Source of the DNA: VFMC01 sp040380855
GTDB lineage: Bacteria; Actinomycetota; Acidimicrobiia; Acidimicrobiales; Ilumatobacteraceae
NCBI GenBank assembly: GCA_040380855.1
Contig: JBEIIG010000003.1
Location: 1-64,000 of the forward strand
DNA: 64,000 nucleotides
Direction of reading: 5' to 3'
Shown: positions 8,158 through 16,760 of the stretch, in pieces
Numbering within the stretch: the stretch's first letter is position 1
Layout of the letters: the number at the start of each line of letters is the position of its first letter
Made by a program: the position numbers and the translations under genes
The notes under the pieces: generated by a model
Databases searched by the model: none
Told to the model about the DNA's origin: nothing
The model's input: only the letters and a program-made list of their open reading frames with translations

Positions 8158-9033
8158 TCAGCCCAGCGTGCGGCCGGGCAGACGATGATCCGATACTCGC
8201 ACGCAGCGGTTGGTCATCGTGCCGATGCCCTCGATCTCGGTGGTGACGATGTCGCCGTCGGCGAGCCACTTCTTCTGCACCATGCCCACGCCCGACGGGG
8301 TGCCCGTGAAGATGAGGTCGCCCGGGTGGAGGGTGACGATACGCGACAGGTAGCTGACGAGCGTGGCGACGGGGAAGATGAGGTTTGCCGTGGTGTCGTC
8401 CTGGCGCACCTCGCCGTTCACCAGCGTGCGCAGGCGCAGCGCCGTGGGGTCGGCGAACTGATCGACCGACACGACCACCGGGCCGGTGGGGCCGAACGTG
8501 TCGAACGACTTGCCGAGGTCGAAGTGGGGAGGCTTGCTGGCCAACTGCACGGCACGATCGGAGATGTCCTGGCCGACGGTGAGGCCGGCGACGTGGTTCC
8601 AGGCGTCGGCCTCGTCGATGTCCTTGCCGCCGGGACCGATGACCACCACCAACTCGCCCTCGTAGTCGCAGCGGTCGCTGCGCATCTGCACGTCGTCGTG
8701 CGGGCCGACGATGCAACTCGGGAACTTGGTGAACACCACCGGGCTGGTGGGTACCTCCATCGCCGCCTCGTCGGCGTGGGCCTGGTAGTTGAGGCCGATC
8801 CCAAAGGTCTTGCCCGGCCGGGGCACGGGCGCGCCCAGCGATGCGTCGGCCAGTGCACCGTCGGGGGTGTGGCCGCCCAGCCCATCGGCCAACGCAGCCA
8901 GGGCGGAGGGGTCGGCCAGCACCGCCAGCGGGTCGGCCCCGATGGCGCCACCGCTGATGCGGGCGATGTCGAACCAGTTGCCGTCGGCGACGAGAGCGGC
9001 ACGGCCGGCGACGTTGGCGAGAGTGAACGGCAT
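8158..9033 (-). CDS. Fumarylacetoacetate hydrolase (FAH) family protein
   Basis: A 291-residue cytosolic enzyme of the FAH superfamily. It has an N-terminal variable part and then the FAH fold from about residue 75 (KTFGIGLNYQAHADE). Metal ligands are expected in CDYEGELVVVIG and VGQDISDR, and the family loop is seen in DLIFTGTPSGVGMVQ. Members cleave C-C bonds of acylpyruvates or hydrate/isomerise 2-oxo-alkenoates, typical lower steps of meta-cleavage pathways. Its neighbours, an extradiol dioxygenase, a CMD-like protein and oxygenases, support such a role. It is transcribed divergently from the CMD gene across a 132-bp region carrying one copy of the cluster operator. Confidence 0.85.
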   Translation of the reverse strand: MPFTLANVAGRAALVADGNWFDIARISGGAIGADPLAVLADPSALAALADGLGGHTPDGALADASLGAPVPRPGKTFGIGLNYQAHADEAAMEVPTSPVVFTKFPSCIVGPHDDVQMRSDRCDYEGELVVVIGPGGKDIDEADAWNHVAGLTVGQDISDRAVQLASKPPHFDLGKSFDTFGPTGPVVVSVDQFADPTALRLRTLVNGEVRQDDTTANLIFPVATLVSYLSRIVTLHPGDLIFTGTPSGVGMVQKKWLADGDIVTTEIEGIGTMTNRCVRVSDHRLPGRTLG

Positions 9034-9108
9034 GAGGGCTCCGATCTGGGCGGACGTGTGGTCGGGCGTGCGTGGAGTCGGCCCTGGGCACCGACGAGTT
9101 CATCATAT

Positions 9109-9123
9109 AGATTGACAGATGTC
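9109..9123. promoter_or_regulatory. Candidate TetR operator copy 1 (AGATTGACAGATGTC)
   Basis: AGATTGACAGATGTC lies between the divergent FAH and CMD genes. It contains the inverted half-sites GACA/TGTC. Two further copies occur at 11776 and 13894, all at promoters of the same catabolic cluster. With flanks, this copy and copy 3 agree at about 20 of 25 positions. Confidence 0.55.
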
Positions 9124-9165
9124 TACTAAGTCAGGACATGCGCCCGAGCAGCGAAGGAGCCAACC

Positions 9166-9543
9166 ATGAGCACCGATCAACCCGACCCACGCGTCGCCGC
9201 GGGCCGCGAACTCGCGGGCCGTCTGTTCGCCGGCATGACGAACCGCCCGGCCGTGCACCGCAGCCTTGGCCAGCACACCGTCGCCCACCTGTTCGGCGAT
9301 GTGTGGCAGGACCCGGCACTCGAGCTCACCCAGCGCTCGCTCATCACCTGCACCGTGCTGGTGGCAACGGGCCGCGAATCCGAGCAGCGGCTCCACTTCC
9401 GGGGCGCCCGCAACCTGGGCATCTCGCGCGAGACGCTCGAGGCGATGATCACCCATGTCGCCCACTATGCGGGGTGGCCCGTGGCGGTGAGCGCCTCGCG
9501 CACACTGGCCGAGGTGTGGGACGAGATGGACAACGAAGCCTGA
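9166..9543 (+). CDS. Carboxymuconolactone decarboxylase-like (CMD/AhpD fold) protein
   Basis: A 125-residue all-helical CMD-family protein. TQRSLITCTVLVATGRESEQ and HFRGARNLGISRETLEAMI match the conserved core of gamma-carboxymuconolactone decarboxylase. The redox CxxC of AhpD-type members is absent, so a decarboxylase or isomerase-like role is likelier than peroxidase support. The ATG at 9166 follows GAAGGAG. Its stop overlaps the next ATG (TGATG at 9541), so it is coupled to the extradiol dioxygenase, consistent with ring-cleavage metabolism. Confidence 0.8.
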   Translation: MSTDQPDPRVAAGRELAGRLFAGMTNRPAVHRSLGQHTVAHLFGDVWQDPALELTQRSLITCTVLVATGRESEQRLHFRGARNLGISRETLEAMITHVAHYAGWPVAVSASRTLAEVWDEMDNEA

Positions 9544-10493
9544 TGGCGCTGAACGGACTGCTCGACATCGAGCTCAGCGTTCCCGATCCGTCGTTGCTGG
9601 GCGACTTCTGGGAGCGCCACGGACTGCAGCGCACCGCCGACGGTGTGTACGGCACTGCCGACCGCCCGGTGCAACTGCGCATCGTCGAGGGCGACCACCG
9701 ACACCTGTCGGAACTGCACCTGTCGTGCGAGCACGAGCGCGACCTGGCCGACATCGCCGGCCGCCTCGCCGGCCTGGGGGTCGACGCAGTGGTCGACGGC
9801 ACCACGTTGCGCTGCGCCGACCCGGTGCTCGGCCACACGGTGCGGATCGACGTCGGCGGCCCTGCGCCGCTGACCGGCAGCGACGCCGCGCCGTTGAACC
9901 GACCTGGACGCACCGTGCGCGTGGGTGGGCGTACCGGAGCGCCCGACACGCCGGGCGCTCCGCCGCGGCGGGTGGGCCATGTGGTGCTGGGCTCGCCCGA
10001 CATCGCCCTCACCACGCGCTTCTACATCGACGCACTCGGCTATCGCATCTCCGACCAGACGGCGAACGCGTTCGCCACGTTCTGCCGTGTCGAGTCCGAC
10101 CACCACAACCTGCTCATCCACCGCGCGCCCGTGGGCCACCTCAACCACTACGCGCTGGAGATGGACGACATCGACGCAATCGGCCGCACCGGTACGCAGA
10201 TGACCAAGGAGGGCTCGGCCACCAGTGTCGTGGGCATCGGTCGGCACTACCTCGGGTCGAACGTGTTCTGGTACCTGCGCGACCCGTCGGGCACCATGTT
10301 CGAGTTGTTCTGCGACATGGATCAGATCGTCGACGACGAGGCCTGGACGCACGGCCCCGGCCGCCGCGACTGGGGGGCCGACGGCGTAGCCCCGCCGTTC
10401 ACCGTGTGGGGTCCCTCCGAACCGCCCGAGTTCTTCCGGCAGCCCGATCTGCCGGCCATCGCCGCCGCACGCGAAGCCCGCGGACTGCGCTGA
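9543..10493 (+). CDS. Extradiol ring-cleavage dioxygenase (VOC superfamily)
   Basis: A 316-residue two-domain vicinal oxygen chelate protein resembling catechol/2,3-dihydroxybiphenyl dioxygenases. The N-terminal domain (about 1-105) is degenerate. The C-terminal catalytic domain from about residue 140 has the expected ligand triad: His in RRVGHVVLGSPD, His in HLNHYALEMDD, and Glu in GTMFELFCDMD. It would open a catechol-like ring next to the diol using Fe(II) and O2. It overlaps the CMD stop by one base. The precise substrate is unknown. Confidence 0.85.
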   Translation: MALNGLLDIELSVPDPSLLGDFWERHGLQRTADGVYGTADRPVQLRIVEGDHRHLSELHLSCEHERDLADIAGRLAGLGVDAVVDGTTLRCADPVLGHTVRIDVGGPAPLTGSDAAPLNRPGRTVRVGGRTGAPDTPGAPPRRVGHVVLGSPDIALTTRFYIDALGYRISDQTANAFATFCRVESDHHNLLIHRAPVGHLNHYALEMDDIDAIGRTGTQMTKEGSATSVVGIGRHYLGSNVFWYLRDPSGTMFELFCDMDQIVDDEAWTHGPGRRDWGADGVAPPFTVWGPSEPPEFFRQPDLPAIAAAREARGLR

Positions 10494-10511
10494 GCCGCCG
10501 GCCTCGAGGAG

Positions 10512-11756
10512 TCAGGTGGCCCGCAGCCGGTAGCGGATCGGCACCGACTTGTGCCCACCCACGAAGGTGGAGCGCGCCATCGGGGCCGGTCCGGCCAGTT
10601 CGAGCGACTCGAGTTGCGGCACCACGGCGCCGAACAGCGAGCGCAGTTCGTTGCGCGCCAACTGCGCGCCGAGGCAGAAGTGCGCGCGGTGGCCGAACGA
10701 CACCTGCTTGGCGGCGTTGGCGCGGGTGATGTCGAACCGCAGTGGGTCGGCGAACACCTTCGGGTCGAGGTTGGCCGCCTTGAACGACAGGTACACGCGG
10801 TCGCCCGCGGCCACCTCCTGTCCGGCGATCTCGGTGGCTTCGCCGACGGTGCGCATGAAGTGCCGCACGGGCGCCGTGCAACGCAGGATTTCCTCGATCG
10901 CGTTCGGCAGCAGCTCGGGCTGCGCCTGCAGCTGGGCCAGGGCCTCGGGGTGCGTGGCGAGGAGGTGCATGCCCCCGGCCATCGCGCTCGAGGTGGTGTC
11001 GTGGCCAGCCGTGGCGACGATGACGTAGTAGCCCAGCATCGGCAGCTCGCCGATGGGTTGTCCGTCGACCACTCCGTTGGCGATGAGCGTGGCCAGGTCG
11101 TCGGTGGGTGTGGTGCGACGGTCGGCGGCGAGTCCGCGGAAGTAGGCGAAGAAGTCCTCGACCACCCGCTCGCGGGCCTCGGGCGACTGCGGCTCGCGCT
11201 GCAGGTCGGGGTCTTCCGCGCCGAACAGTTCCTGGGTGAGGCGCAGCATGCGTGGGTAGTCGGTCTCGGGTAGGCCGAGCACCTCCAGGATCACCTGCAG
11301 CGGGTACGGCAGGGCCACCTCGTTCACCCAGTCGCACGTGCCGTCGAGCTCGACCAATCGATCGAGCGCTCGCGCGCTGAGGGCGTCGAGTCGGGCGGTC
11401 ATCCGGCCGATGGAGGCCGGCTTGAACCAGTCGGCGGTGAGCATGCGATGGGTGGCGTGCTCGCGGCCGTCCATGTGGATGAGCGCCTTCAGCTCGCGCT
11501 TGCGGGCCGCGTCTTGGGCCAGTGTCGACAGCACCGGGCGCGGGGCGTTGTTGAACACGGCGGCCCGCCGCTCGATGTCGAGTACTGCGGCGTGATCGAT
11601 CACCGCCCAGAACGGCTGGTAGCCGGGCACCTCGATGCGGTGCACCCCGCCCCGTTCGTGCAGGTCGAGAGCAGCACGGTCCCAGGCGGCGATGTCGGCC
11701 CATCGCTGCGGGTTCGTGAACAGGTCGATCGGTTCGGTGGAGGCGCTCCCGGTCAT
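10512..11756 (-). CDS. Cytochrome P450
   Basis: A 414-residue soluble class I-type bacterial P450. The I-helix oxygen-activation motif ATAGHDTTSSAMAGG, the ExxR region and the heme loop FGHRAHFCLGAQLARNE with proximal ligand Cys361 are all intact. Bacterial relatives hydroxylate terpenoids, steroids or aromatics and need ferredoxin and reductase partners, which are not adjacent. It is divergent from the TetR gene, with an operator-like sequence between the two starts, so it is likely under that regulator. Confidence 0.92.
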   Translation of the reverse strand: MTGSASTEPIDLFTNPQRWADIAAWDRAALDLHERGGVHRIEVPGYQPFWAVIDHAAVLDIERRAAVFNNAPRPVLSTLAQDAARKRELKALIHMDGREHATHRMLTADWFKPASIGRMTARLDALSARALDRLVELDGTCDWVNEVALPYPLQVILEVLGLPETDYPRMLRLTQELFGAEDPDLQREPQSPEARERVVEDFFAYFRGLAADRRTTPTDDLATLIANGVVDGQPIGELPMLGYYVIVATAGHDTTSSAMAGGMHLLATHPEALAQLQAQPELLPNAIEEILRCTAPVRHFMRTVGEATEIAGQEVAAGDRVYLSFKAANLDPKVFADPLRFDITRANAAKQVSFGHRAHFCLGAQLARNELRSLFGAVVPQLESLELAGPAPMARSTFVGGHKSVPIRYRLRAT

Positions 11757-11775
11757 CGCAGCATCGTCGTCCTAA

Positions 11776-11790
11776 AGATTGGCGACTGTC
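11776..11790. promoter_or_regulatory. Candidate TetR operator copy 2 (AGATTGGCGACTGTC)
   Basis: AGATTGGCGACTGTC lies in the 63-bp gap between the divergent P450 and TetR starts. It matches the AGATTGrC...TGTC pattern of copies 1 and 3, and TTG...CAA flanks its centre. It could give autoregulation of the TetR gene and control of the P450. Confidence 0.5.
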
Positions 11791-11819
11791 AAGAAATAGA
11801 ACCGCGGTAGTCTGCGCGG

Positions 11820-12512
11820 GTGACGTCCGACAGCAAGCGCCGCGGCCGGCCGAAGATCCACGACGACGGCGCCATCCTCGACTCGGCCCTGCGGGTGTTC
11901 GCCACCCACGGCTACGAGGGCATGTCGATGCGCTCGCTGAACAGCGAACTCGGCCTCAGTCACGGCACCATCAACCAGCGCTTCGGCACCAAGGAGCAGC
12001 TGTACCTCGATGCCATCGACCACGGCTTCAGCGCCCTGCTGCGCGACGTGGTGGCCATCATCAATGCCGAGCCGCTGCCCCCCGACCCGCTCGAGGAACT
12101 GCGTATCCGGTTCCGGGCATTCCTGCTGGCGTCGGCGAAGCGACCGCACCTGAACCGGGTGATCAACAACGAGGGCGTGAACCCATCGCCCGTGCTCGAC
12201 CACATCTTCGAGCGCTACATCGCCCCGGCCATGCGGGCCACGCGACAACTGATGCAGCGCCTCGCGGCCGACGGGGTGATCGAGCCGCAGTCCGACCGGG
12301 CCATCCTGTTCATCCTCGCCAACGGTGCCGGCAGCGCATACAGCCTGCCCGCGCTGGCGAAGAAGTTCGACCGCGCCGACGGCAAGGTCGATGGCGCCCG
12401 CTACGCCGACGAGATGGCGACATTGCTGGTCAATGGTCTGCGGCGGTATTCGGCTCCCACCTCGCCGGGCCGTCAGCCGGCCAAGCGTGCATCGAGGTCG
12501 GCCACGGCCTGA
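11820..12512 (+). CDS. TetR-family transcriptional regulator
   Basis: A 230-residue TetR repressor. The N-terminal HTH covers about residues 15-65 (ILDSALRVFATHGYEGMSMR, then LNSELGLSHGTINQRFGTKE). A helical ligand domain follows. It sits centrally in the catabolic cluster and diverges from the P450, and the repeated operator-like motif at three cluster promoters makes it the likely pathway-specific regulator. The GTG start at 11820 is very close to the predicted operator. Its 3-prime end overlaps the end of the convergent monooxygenase by 40 bp. Confidence 0.88.
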   Translation: MTSDSKRRGRPKIHDDGAILDSALRVFATHGYEGMSMRSLNSELGLSHGTINQRFGTKEQLYLDAIDHGFSALLRDVVAIINAEPLPPDPLEELRIRFRAFLLASAKRPHLNRVINNEGVNPSPVLDHIFERYIAPAMRATRQLMQRLAADGVIEPQSDRAILFILANGAGSAYSLPALAKKFDRADGKVDGARYADEMATLLVNGLRRYSAPTSPGRQPAKRASRSATA

Positions 12513-13898
12513 GGCAGGTCGGCCGCGTCGCACACGGCGGCCACCCACCCGTCGGGTCGCACCACCACGTGGTCGGCCCCGAACAAGGCGGACCGTTCGA
12601 GGGTCGCCGTCCTCCACGGTCGATCCGACGGGGGAGGCGGCACGGGTGACTCGCTGCTGGACACGATGGTCATTGCCGGCCCGGTGGGCACACCGTCGGC
12701 GATCTGGTCCCAGGCGCCGAAGGGCAGGCCTGCGCGGGGGTGTGCACCCTGCACGATGCCGTCTGTGTAGCGAGTCGGTGGTCGCTCGCCGCTGTAGCTG
12801 CTGCGCGGCGCGATGCCATGGCTCACCCGCCCTGCGTACTGGTCGATCAGCCGACCCGTCTCGACCGACTGCCTTCGCATGGTGGCGCCGCTCGGACGAG
12901 TAGGTGTCGAGCAGGCCGTCGCCCGACCAGCCGTCGAGCACCCAGCGCAGTTTCCACGCCAGATTCACCGCGTCGCGCATACCGCTGTTCAACCCCTGCC
13001 CCTGGAAGGGCGGCATCTGGTGCGCGGCATCTCCGGCCAGCATCACCCGACCGCTCCGCATCGTCGCCGCCACCACGGCGTGGAAGCAGTACGCCGCAGA
13101 ACGCACCAGCCGGGCCCGCTGCGGGTCGATCCAGGGTGCCAGCAACCGCCACACCTGTTCGGGTCGATTCATCTCCTGCGGGTCCTCGCCGGGCTGCAGC
13201 TGGAACTCCCAGCGGTAGTAGCGATCGTGGCCGCTGATCATCGTGGTGGGGCGGGCCGGATCGCAGATCTGGCGGCCCACATCGGGCAGGCCGCACGTCG
13301 CGCGATCGTCGACCTCGATGTCGACCACCAGCCAGTCCTGGTCGAAGCCGAGGTCGTCCCAAGCGATGCCCTGTGAACGGCGCACCGTGCTGGAGGCGCC
13401 GTCGCAACCCACGAGGTACCGGCCGGTGAGCCGCCGCCCATCGGCCAGCAGCAGACTCACCTCGTCGGGTGCGCTGGTGTCGACACCCGTGAACGCGCTG
13501 CCCGGTAGGAAGCGGCCGCCGCGGGCCAGCATCTCGTCGCGCAGCATCGCCTCCAGGTGCGGCTGGAAGTGCAGGCTGGCTCGGTTCAGCCCGCCGAACA
13601 CGTGAGAGGCCGTGAGGTCGGTGCTGGCCAGCACCGCGCCGTGCGCGTCGACGTACTCGGCCCTGCGCATCGGGGTGAGCAGGCCTGTCAGCCGGTCGCC
13701 CAGGCCCTGTTGGATGAGGGCGCGCACCAGTTCGCCGTCGATGAGCACGGCCCGCGGGAGCGGGTGGACCTCGGTGTCGCGCTCGACCACCACGTTGTCG
13801 ATGCCCAGGTTCGACAGCGCGATCGAGAGCGTGCACCCCACCGGCCCGCCGCCGGCGATGACGACGGTGGCGCTGTCGTCCGTCTGATTACTGGACAT
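12473..13898 (-). pseudogene. FAD-dependent aromatic monooxygenase (MhpA/PheA-like), frameshifted
   Basis: A flavin hydroxylase of the PHBH/MhpA group. Residues 1-30 hold the dinucleotide motif VVIAGGGPVGCTLSIALSNL. CDGASSTVRR and the FAD-phosphate motif GRVMLAGDAAHQMPPFQGQG, then LNSGMRDA, are intact. After YSSERRHHAKA near 12858 the family continuation SVETGRLIDQYAGRVSHG appears in another frame. Comparison with MhpA (HAKAMIDLSV) suggests about 11 bases are missing. As written, the first frame continues with unrelated sequence, so the product would lose its C-terminal domain. A real inactivating deletion or an assembly error are both possible. The ATG at 13898 lies inside operator copy 3 and has no Shine-Dalgarno, suggesting a leaderless transcript. 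Confidence 0.75.
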
Positions 13899-13908
13899 AT
13901 GTCAATCT
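13894..13908. promoter_or_regulatory. Candidate TetR operator copy 3 (AGATTGACATATGTC on minus strand)
   Basis: On the minus strand this reads AGATTGACATATGTC and contains the perfect palindrome GACATATGTC. It overlaps the monooxygenase start codon and closely matches copy 1 including flanks. Binding here would block transcription initiation or a leaderless start. Confidence 0.55.
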
Positions 13909-14010
13909 AAACATCCTGCGATCCGGCTCGCAACAGTCGACGGGTCCGAGCGCGGCCCACTCGTGATCGGCTGGCAGCCGCCATGCCCGGCGTTACGCGA
14001 GGATTCGTCG

Positions 14011-15555
14011 GTGCGTGCTCCTCACCTCGCCCTGCTCGCTGCCGTCGTGCTCACCGGCGTCGCCTGTGGCGGTTCCGACGCCGACCCGTCGGTCGGCGGC
14101 TCGAACACCATCGGCTCGGCGACCACCGCCCCACCGACCGACGCGTCCTCCACCACCGTGGCCGAGCCGAGCACCACTGCGTCGCCCGCAACCACCATCG
14201 CGTCGACGGTGCCCGTCACCACACCAGCGCCCGACGACGGCCTCGCTCCGCGGTGTGTCGAACGTGGCCCCGGCCGGGAACCGCTCGCCCCTGTCGTACT
14301 GCCCGACACCCTCGGCCCACTCGGGGCTGCGCCAGTGGTCGACCTCTCTCTGCCGACGGCATCGACGGGTGGGCTCGTCGACGACTGGCCGCGAACCGGG
14401 GCGATCACCGTTCCGGGCGGGGTGTTGGTGTGGATGGTGCCCAACAACGCCACCACCGACGTGGGGCGGGTGGTTGCGGTCGATGCCGACGGCGTGATCC
14501 GCTGGCAGCGGTGTCTCGATCGACGGCCGTCGATGGTGCTCGCGGCGGCGCAGTCGGAGAGCGGCGAGGCGCTGGTGCTCTCGTACACGGTGTCGTCGGG
14601 TGCCACCACGTGGCTGTGGGAGGTGTGGTCGCTCGCCGACGGTCGGGTCACCCGCACACTCGACGACCTGGTGGCTGCTTCCGGAGTCACGGGACCGGTG
14701 GCGGGCCAACGCACCCCGGTGTACGGCGTCTACGGGATGGTGCCCGACGCGCTGCTGCTGGCCCCGGAACGCGACGGTGCCGCAGATCTCTCGGCGGCCG
14801 CACTGCTACGCATCGACCTGGCGACGATGACGGCCACACCGCTGGCCATGCCGCCCATCCCCATGGAGGGCAACAGCCTCGGCACCCTTCCCGACGGCCG
14901 CCTCGCCGTGTTCGGCGGGAGGATTCTCGGCAGTCTGTACGAGGTGGTCGCCGTGCAGCAGGGCGAGGGCTGGACCGTCGACCGCGACGCGCTCCAGGCC
15001 GCTCGACCAGCGGCGGTCACCTTCGATTACGGCGTCGACGGCAGTGGTGAAGCCCTGGTGGGCTTCGACGCATTCGGCGCCGAACTCTGGCGTCGCGCCG
15101 ACCTGACGCCGATTCGCGCCGAGGGATTCACCGTGGAAGGTGACGGTGCCGTGGCCGTCGCCAGTACCTGCGGGCCACGCGCCTCGGTCGACGACATCGG
15201 TTGCCCCGATGCTGCGATCGAGGGAGTCGACGCCCGCACAGGCCGCACGCTGTGGCGCCTCGAGGGGCAGTACGGCGTGTCGATCGTCGTCGACGGTGTG
15301 GCCTTCACGACCGGCCCGTTCGACCCGGGCGTCGCTGCGCCGACGGTGTGGACGATGATCGACACCCGCACCGGTCGACCGGTGGCCGACGATCAACGCT
15401 GGGGTGAGCCCTCCTGGTTCGGTATCGGCTGCTGTGACAGTCCGGAGGTGGCCTGGGTCGACGGCAGCGTGGTGTTCACGGTCGACGAGGTCCATCTGCA
15501 GGTCTGGTACCCACGTCAGCTCAGCACGCCCACCGTCACCGCATCGCTCGCCTGA
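14011..15555 (+). CDS. Secreted lipoprotein with PQQ-like beta-propeller repeats
   Basis: A 514-residue exported protein. The GTG at 14011 follows GAGGA and gives a signal peptide (LALLAAVVLTGVAC) whose lipobox Cys starts the mature protein. A Ser/Thr-rich linker of about 60 residues follows. The rest has repeated DARTGRTLWRLEGQYG-like and VVAVDADGVIRWQRCL-like segments, typical of PQQ/WD40-like beta-propeller blades. Late Cys residues (GIGCCDSPE) may form disulfides. No enzymatic motif is visible; it is probably an envelope scaffold or binding protein. Confidence 0.65.
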   Translation: MRAPHLALLAAVVLTGVACGGSDADPSVGGSNTIGSATTAPPTDASSTTVAEPSTTASPATTIASTVPVTTPAPDDGLAPRCVERGPGREPLAPVVLPDTLGPLGAAPVVDLSLPTASTGGLVDDWPRTGAITVPGGVLVWMVPNNATTDVGRVVAVDADGVIRWQRCLDRRPSMVLAAAQSESGEALVLSYTVSSGATTWLWEVWSLADGRVTRTLDDLVAASGVTGPVAGQRTPVYGVYGMVPDALLLAPERDGAADLSAAALLRIDLATMTATPLAMPPIPMEGNSLGTLPDGRLAVFGGRILGSLYEVVAVQQGEGWTVDRDALQAARPAAVTFDYGVDGSGEALVGFDAFGAELWRRADLTPIRAEGFTVEGDGAVAVASTCGPRASVDDIGCPDAAIEGVDARTGRTLWRLEGQYGVSIVVDGVAFTTGPFDPGVAAPTVWTMIDTRTGRPVADDQRWGEPSWFGIGCCDSPEVAWVDGSVVFTVDEVHLQVWYPRQLSTPTVTASLA

Positions 15556-15616
15556 CCGTCGTGCACCGGCCGACGCTCTAGGCTGCGACCCGAGCTACGA
15601 CCGGATCGGGGAACCC

Positions 15617-16219
15617 GTGAGCGAGCAGACGGCTAGGGAATCGGTGGCACGACGAGTGCTGAGCCTGGGCACGCTGCCCGTGGCGTGCACGGTGGTGGTG
15701 GGCATCAACGCCCTCTACATCCTGTTGGTGGCCATCGGGAACATCACCGACTACGGCACCAACTTCGACTTCGTGTCGCACGTGCTGTCGATGGACACCA
15801 CCAACTTCGGCGCCCCGCCCGGGGAAGGCCTCGACAGCGACGTGATGTGGCGGGCCATCGAGGCCACCTGGTTCCACCACCTCGCCTACATCGGCGTCAT
15901 CATCTGGGAGTCGGCGACGGCCATCGTGCTGCTCTGCTCGGTGTGGGCGTGGCTCCGCGCCAGCCGTACGCGCAGCTTCGACCTGCCCCGCCGGCTCGGC
16001 ACCGTCGGCCTCGCCATGATCCTGGTGCTGTTCATGGGCGGGTTCATCACCATCGGCGGCGAGTGGTTCCAGATGTGGCGCTCGGTGTCGTGGAACGGCC
16101 TCGAGCCGGCCTTCCGCAACTCGGTGCTGGCCGCCTTCGGCATCGTGCTGATGCACTTGCCGTCGCCACAGTGGGCGGCAATGGCCGACGACTCGGCCGA
16201 GGGTCTCCTCGCCCGCTGA
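15617..16219 (+). CDS. DUF2165 family membrane protein
   Basis: A 200-residue integral membrane protein with about four hydrophobic segments. The family signature NITDYGTNFDFVSHVLSMDT lies after the first helix, followed by a conserved TWFHHLAYIGVIIWE and GGFITIGGEWFQMW. DUF2165 has no established function. The GTG at 15617 is the most consistent start. Its neighbours give no clear functional link. Confidence 0.75.
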   Translation: MSEQTARESVARRVLSLGTLPVACTVVVGINALYILLVAIGNITDYGTNFDFVSHVLSMDTTNFGAPPGEGLDSDVMWRAIEATWFHHLAYIGVIIWESATAIVLLCSVWAWLRASRTRSFDLPRRLGTVGLAMILVLFMGGFITIGGEWFQMWRSVSWNGLEPAFRNSVLAAFGIVLMHLPSPQWAAMADDSAEGLLAR

Positions 16220-16292
16220 GCACTCCCGAGGGTCGTTCGCACACCCGGGCGCGCGAAGAAGCAGCCAGTGGTTCGCTGCTACTCGGGTGGGG

Positions 16293-16760
16293 TCAGGCCG
16301 TGGCGTTGCGCAGCACGACAACGGTCTCGAGCGCAGCCAGGGCTGCGTCGGCACCTTTGTTGCCGGCCTTGCTGCCTGCCCGTTCGAGCGCCTGCTCGAT
16401 CGAGTCGACGGTGATGATGCCGTTGGTCACCACCACGCCCGTGTCGAGCGCCACCCGGGCGAGGCCGGCTGCACTCTGGTTGGCCACCACCTCGAAGTGG
16501 TAGGTGGCGCCGCGGATGACCGCACCCAGCCCGGCGATCGCGTCGTAGCGACCGGTGGTGGCCAGTGCCTTGGCGACCATCGGGATCTCCCATGCGCCCG
16601 GCACCCACAGGGTGTCGATGGCATCGTCGGCCACGCCGTGGCGTACCAACGCGTCGCGGGCACCCGCTTCGAGGCGCTCGACGATGAGGTCGTTGAACCG
16701 ACTGCACACGAGCGCAACGCGCAGGCCCGTGCCGTCGAGATTGCCGGAGTACGTGGTCAT
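16293..16760 (-). CDS. ribH: 6,7-dimethyl-8-ribityllumazine synthase
   Basis: A 155-residue lumazine synthase that condenses 5-amino-6-ribitylamino-uracil with 3,4-dihydroxy-2-butanone 4-phosphate, the penultimate step of riboflavin synthesis. Typical motifs: ALVCSRFNDLIVERL, WVPGAWEIPMVAKAL, GAVIRGATYHFEVVANQSA, and the late AGSKAGNKGADAA. Length matches the family. Its ATG overlaps the ribBA stop (ATGA), making it the last gene of the ribE-ribBA-ribH operon. Confidence 0.95.
   Translation of the reverse strand: MTTYSGNLDGTGLRVALVCSRFNDLIVERLEAGARDALVRHGVADDAIDTLWVPGAWEIPMVAKALATTGRYDAIAGLGAVIRGATYHFEVVANQSAAGLARVALDTGVVVTNGIITVDSIEQALERAGSKAGNKGADAALAALETVVVLRNATA

Noticed and set aside
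12473..13898. Monooxygenase break as a third recoded UGA
   Set aside because: The break is a change of frame with missing bases, not an in-frame UGA, so selenocysteine does not explain it.
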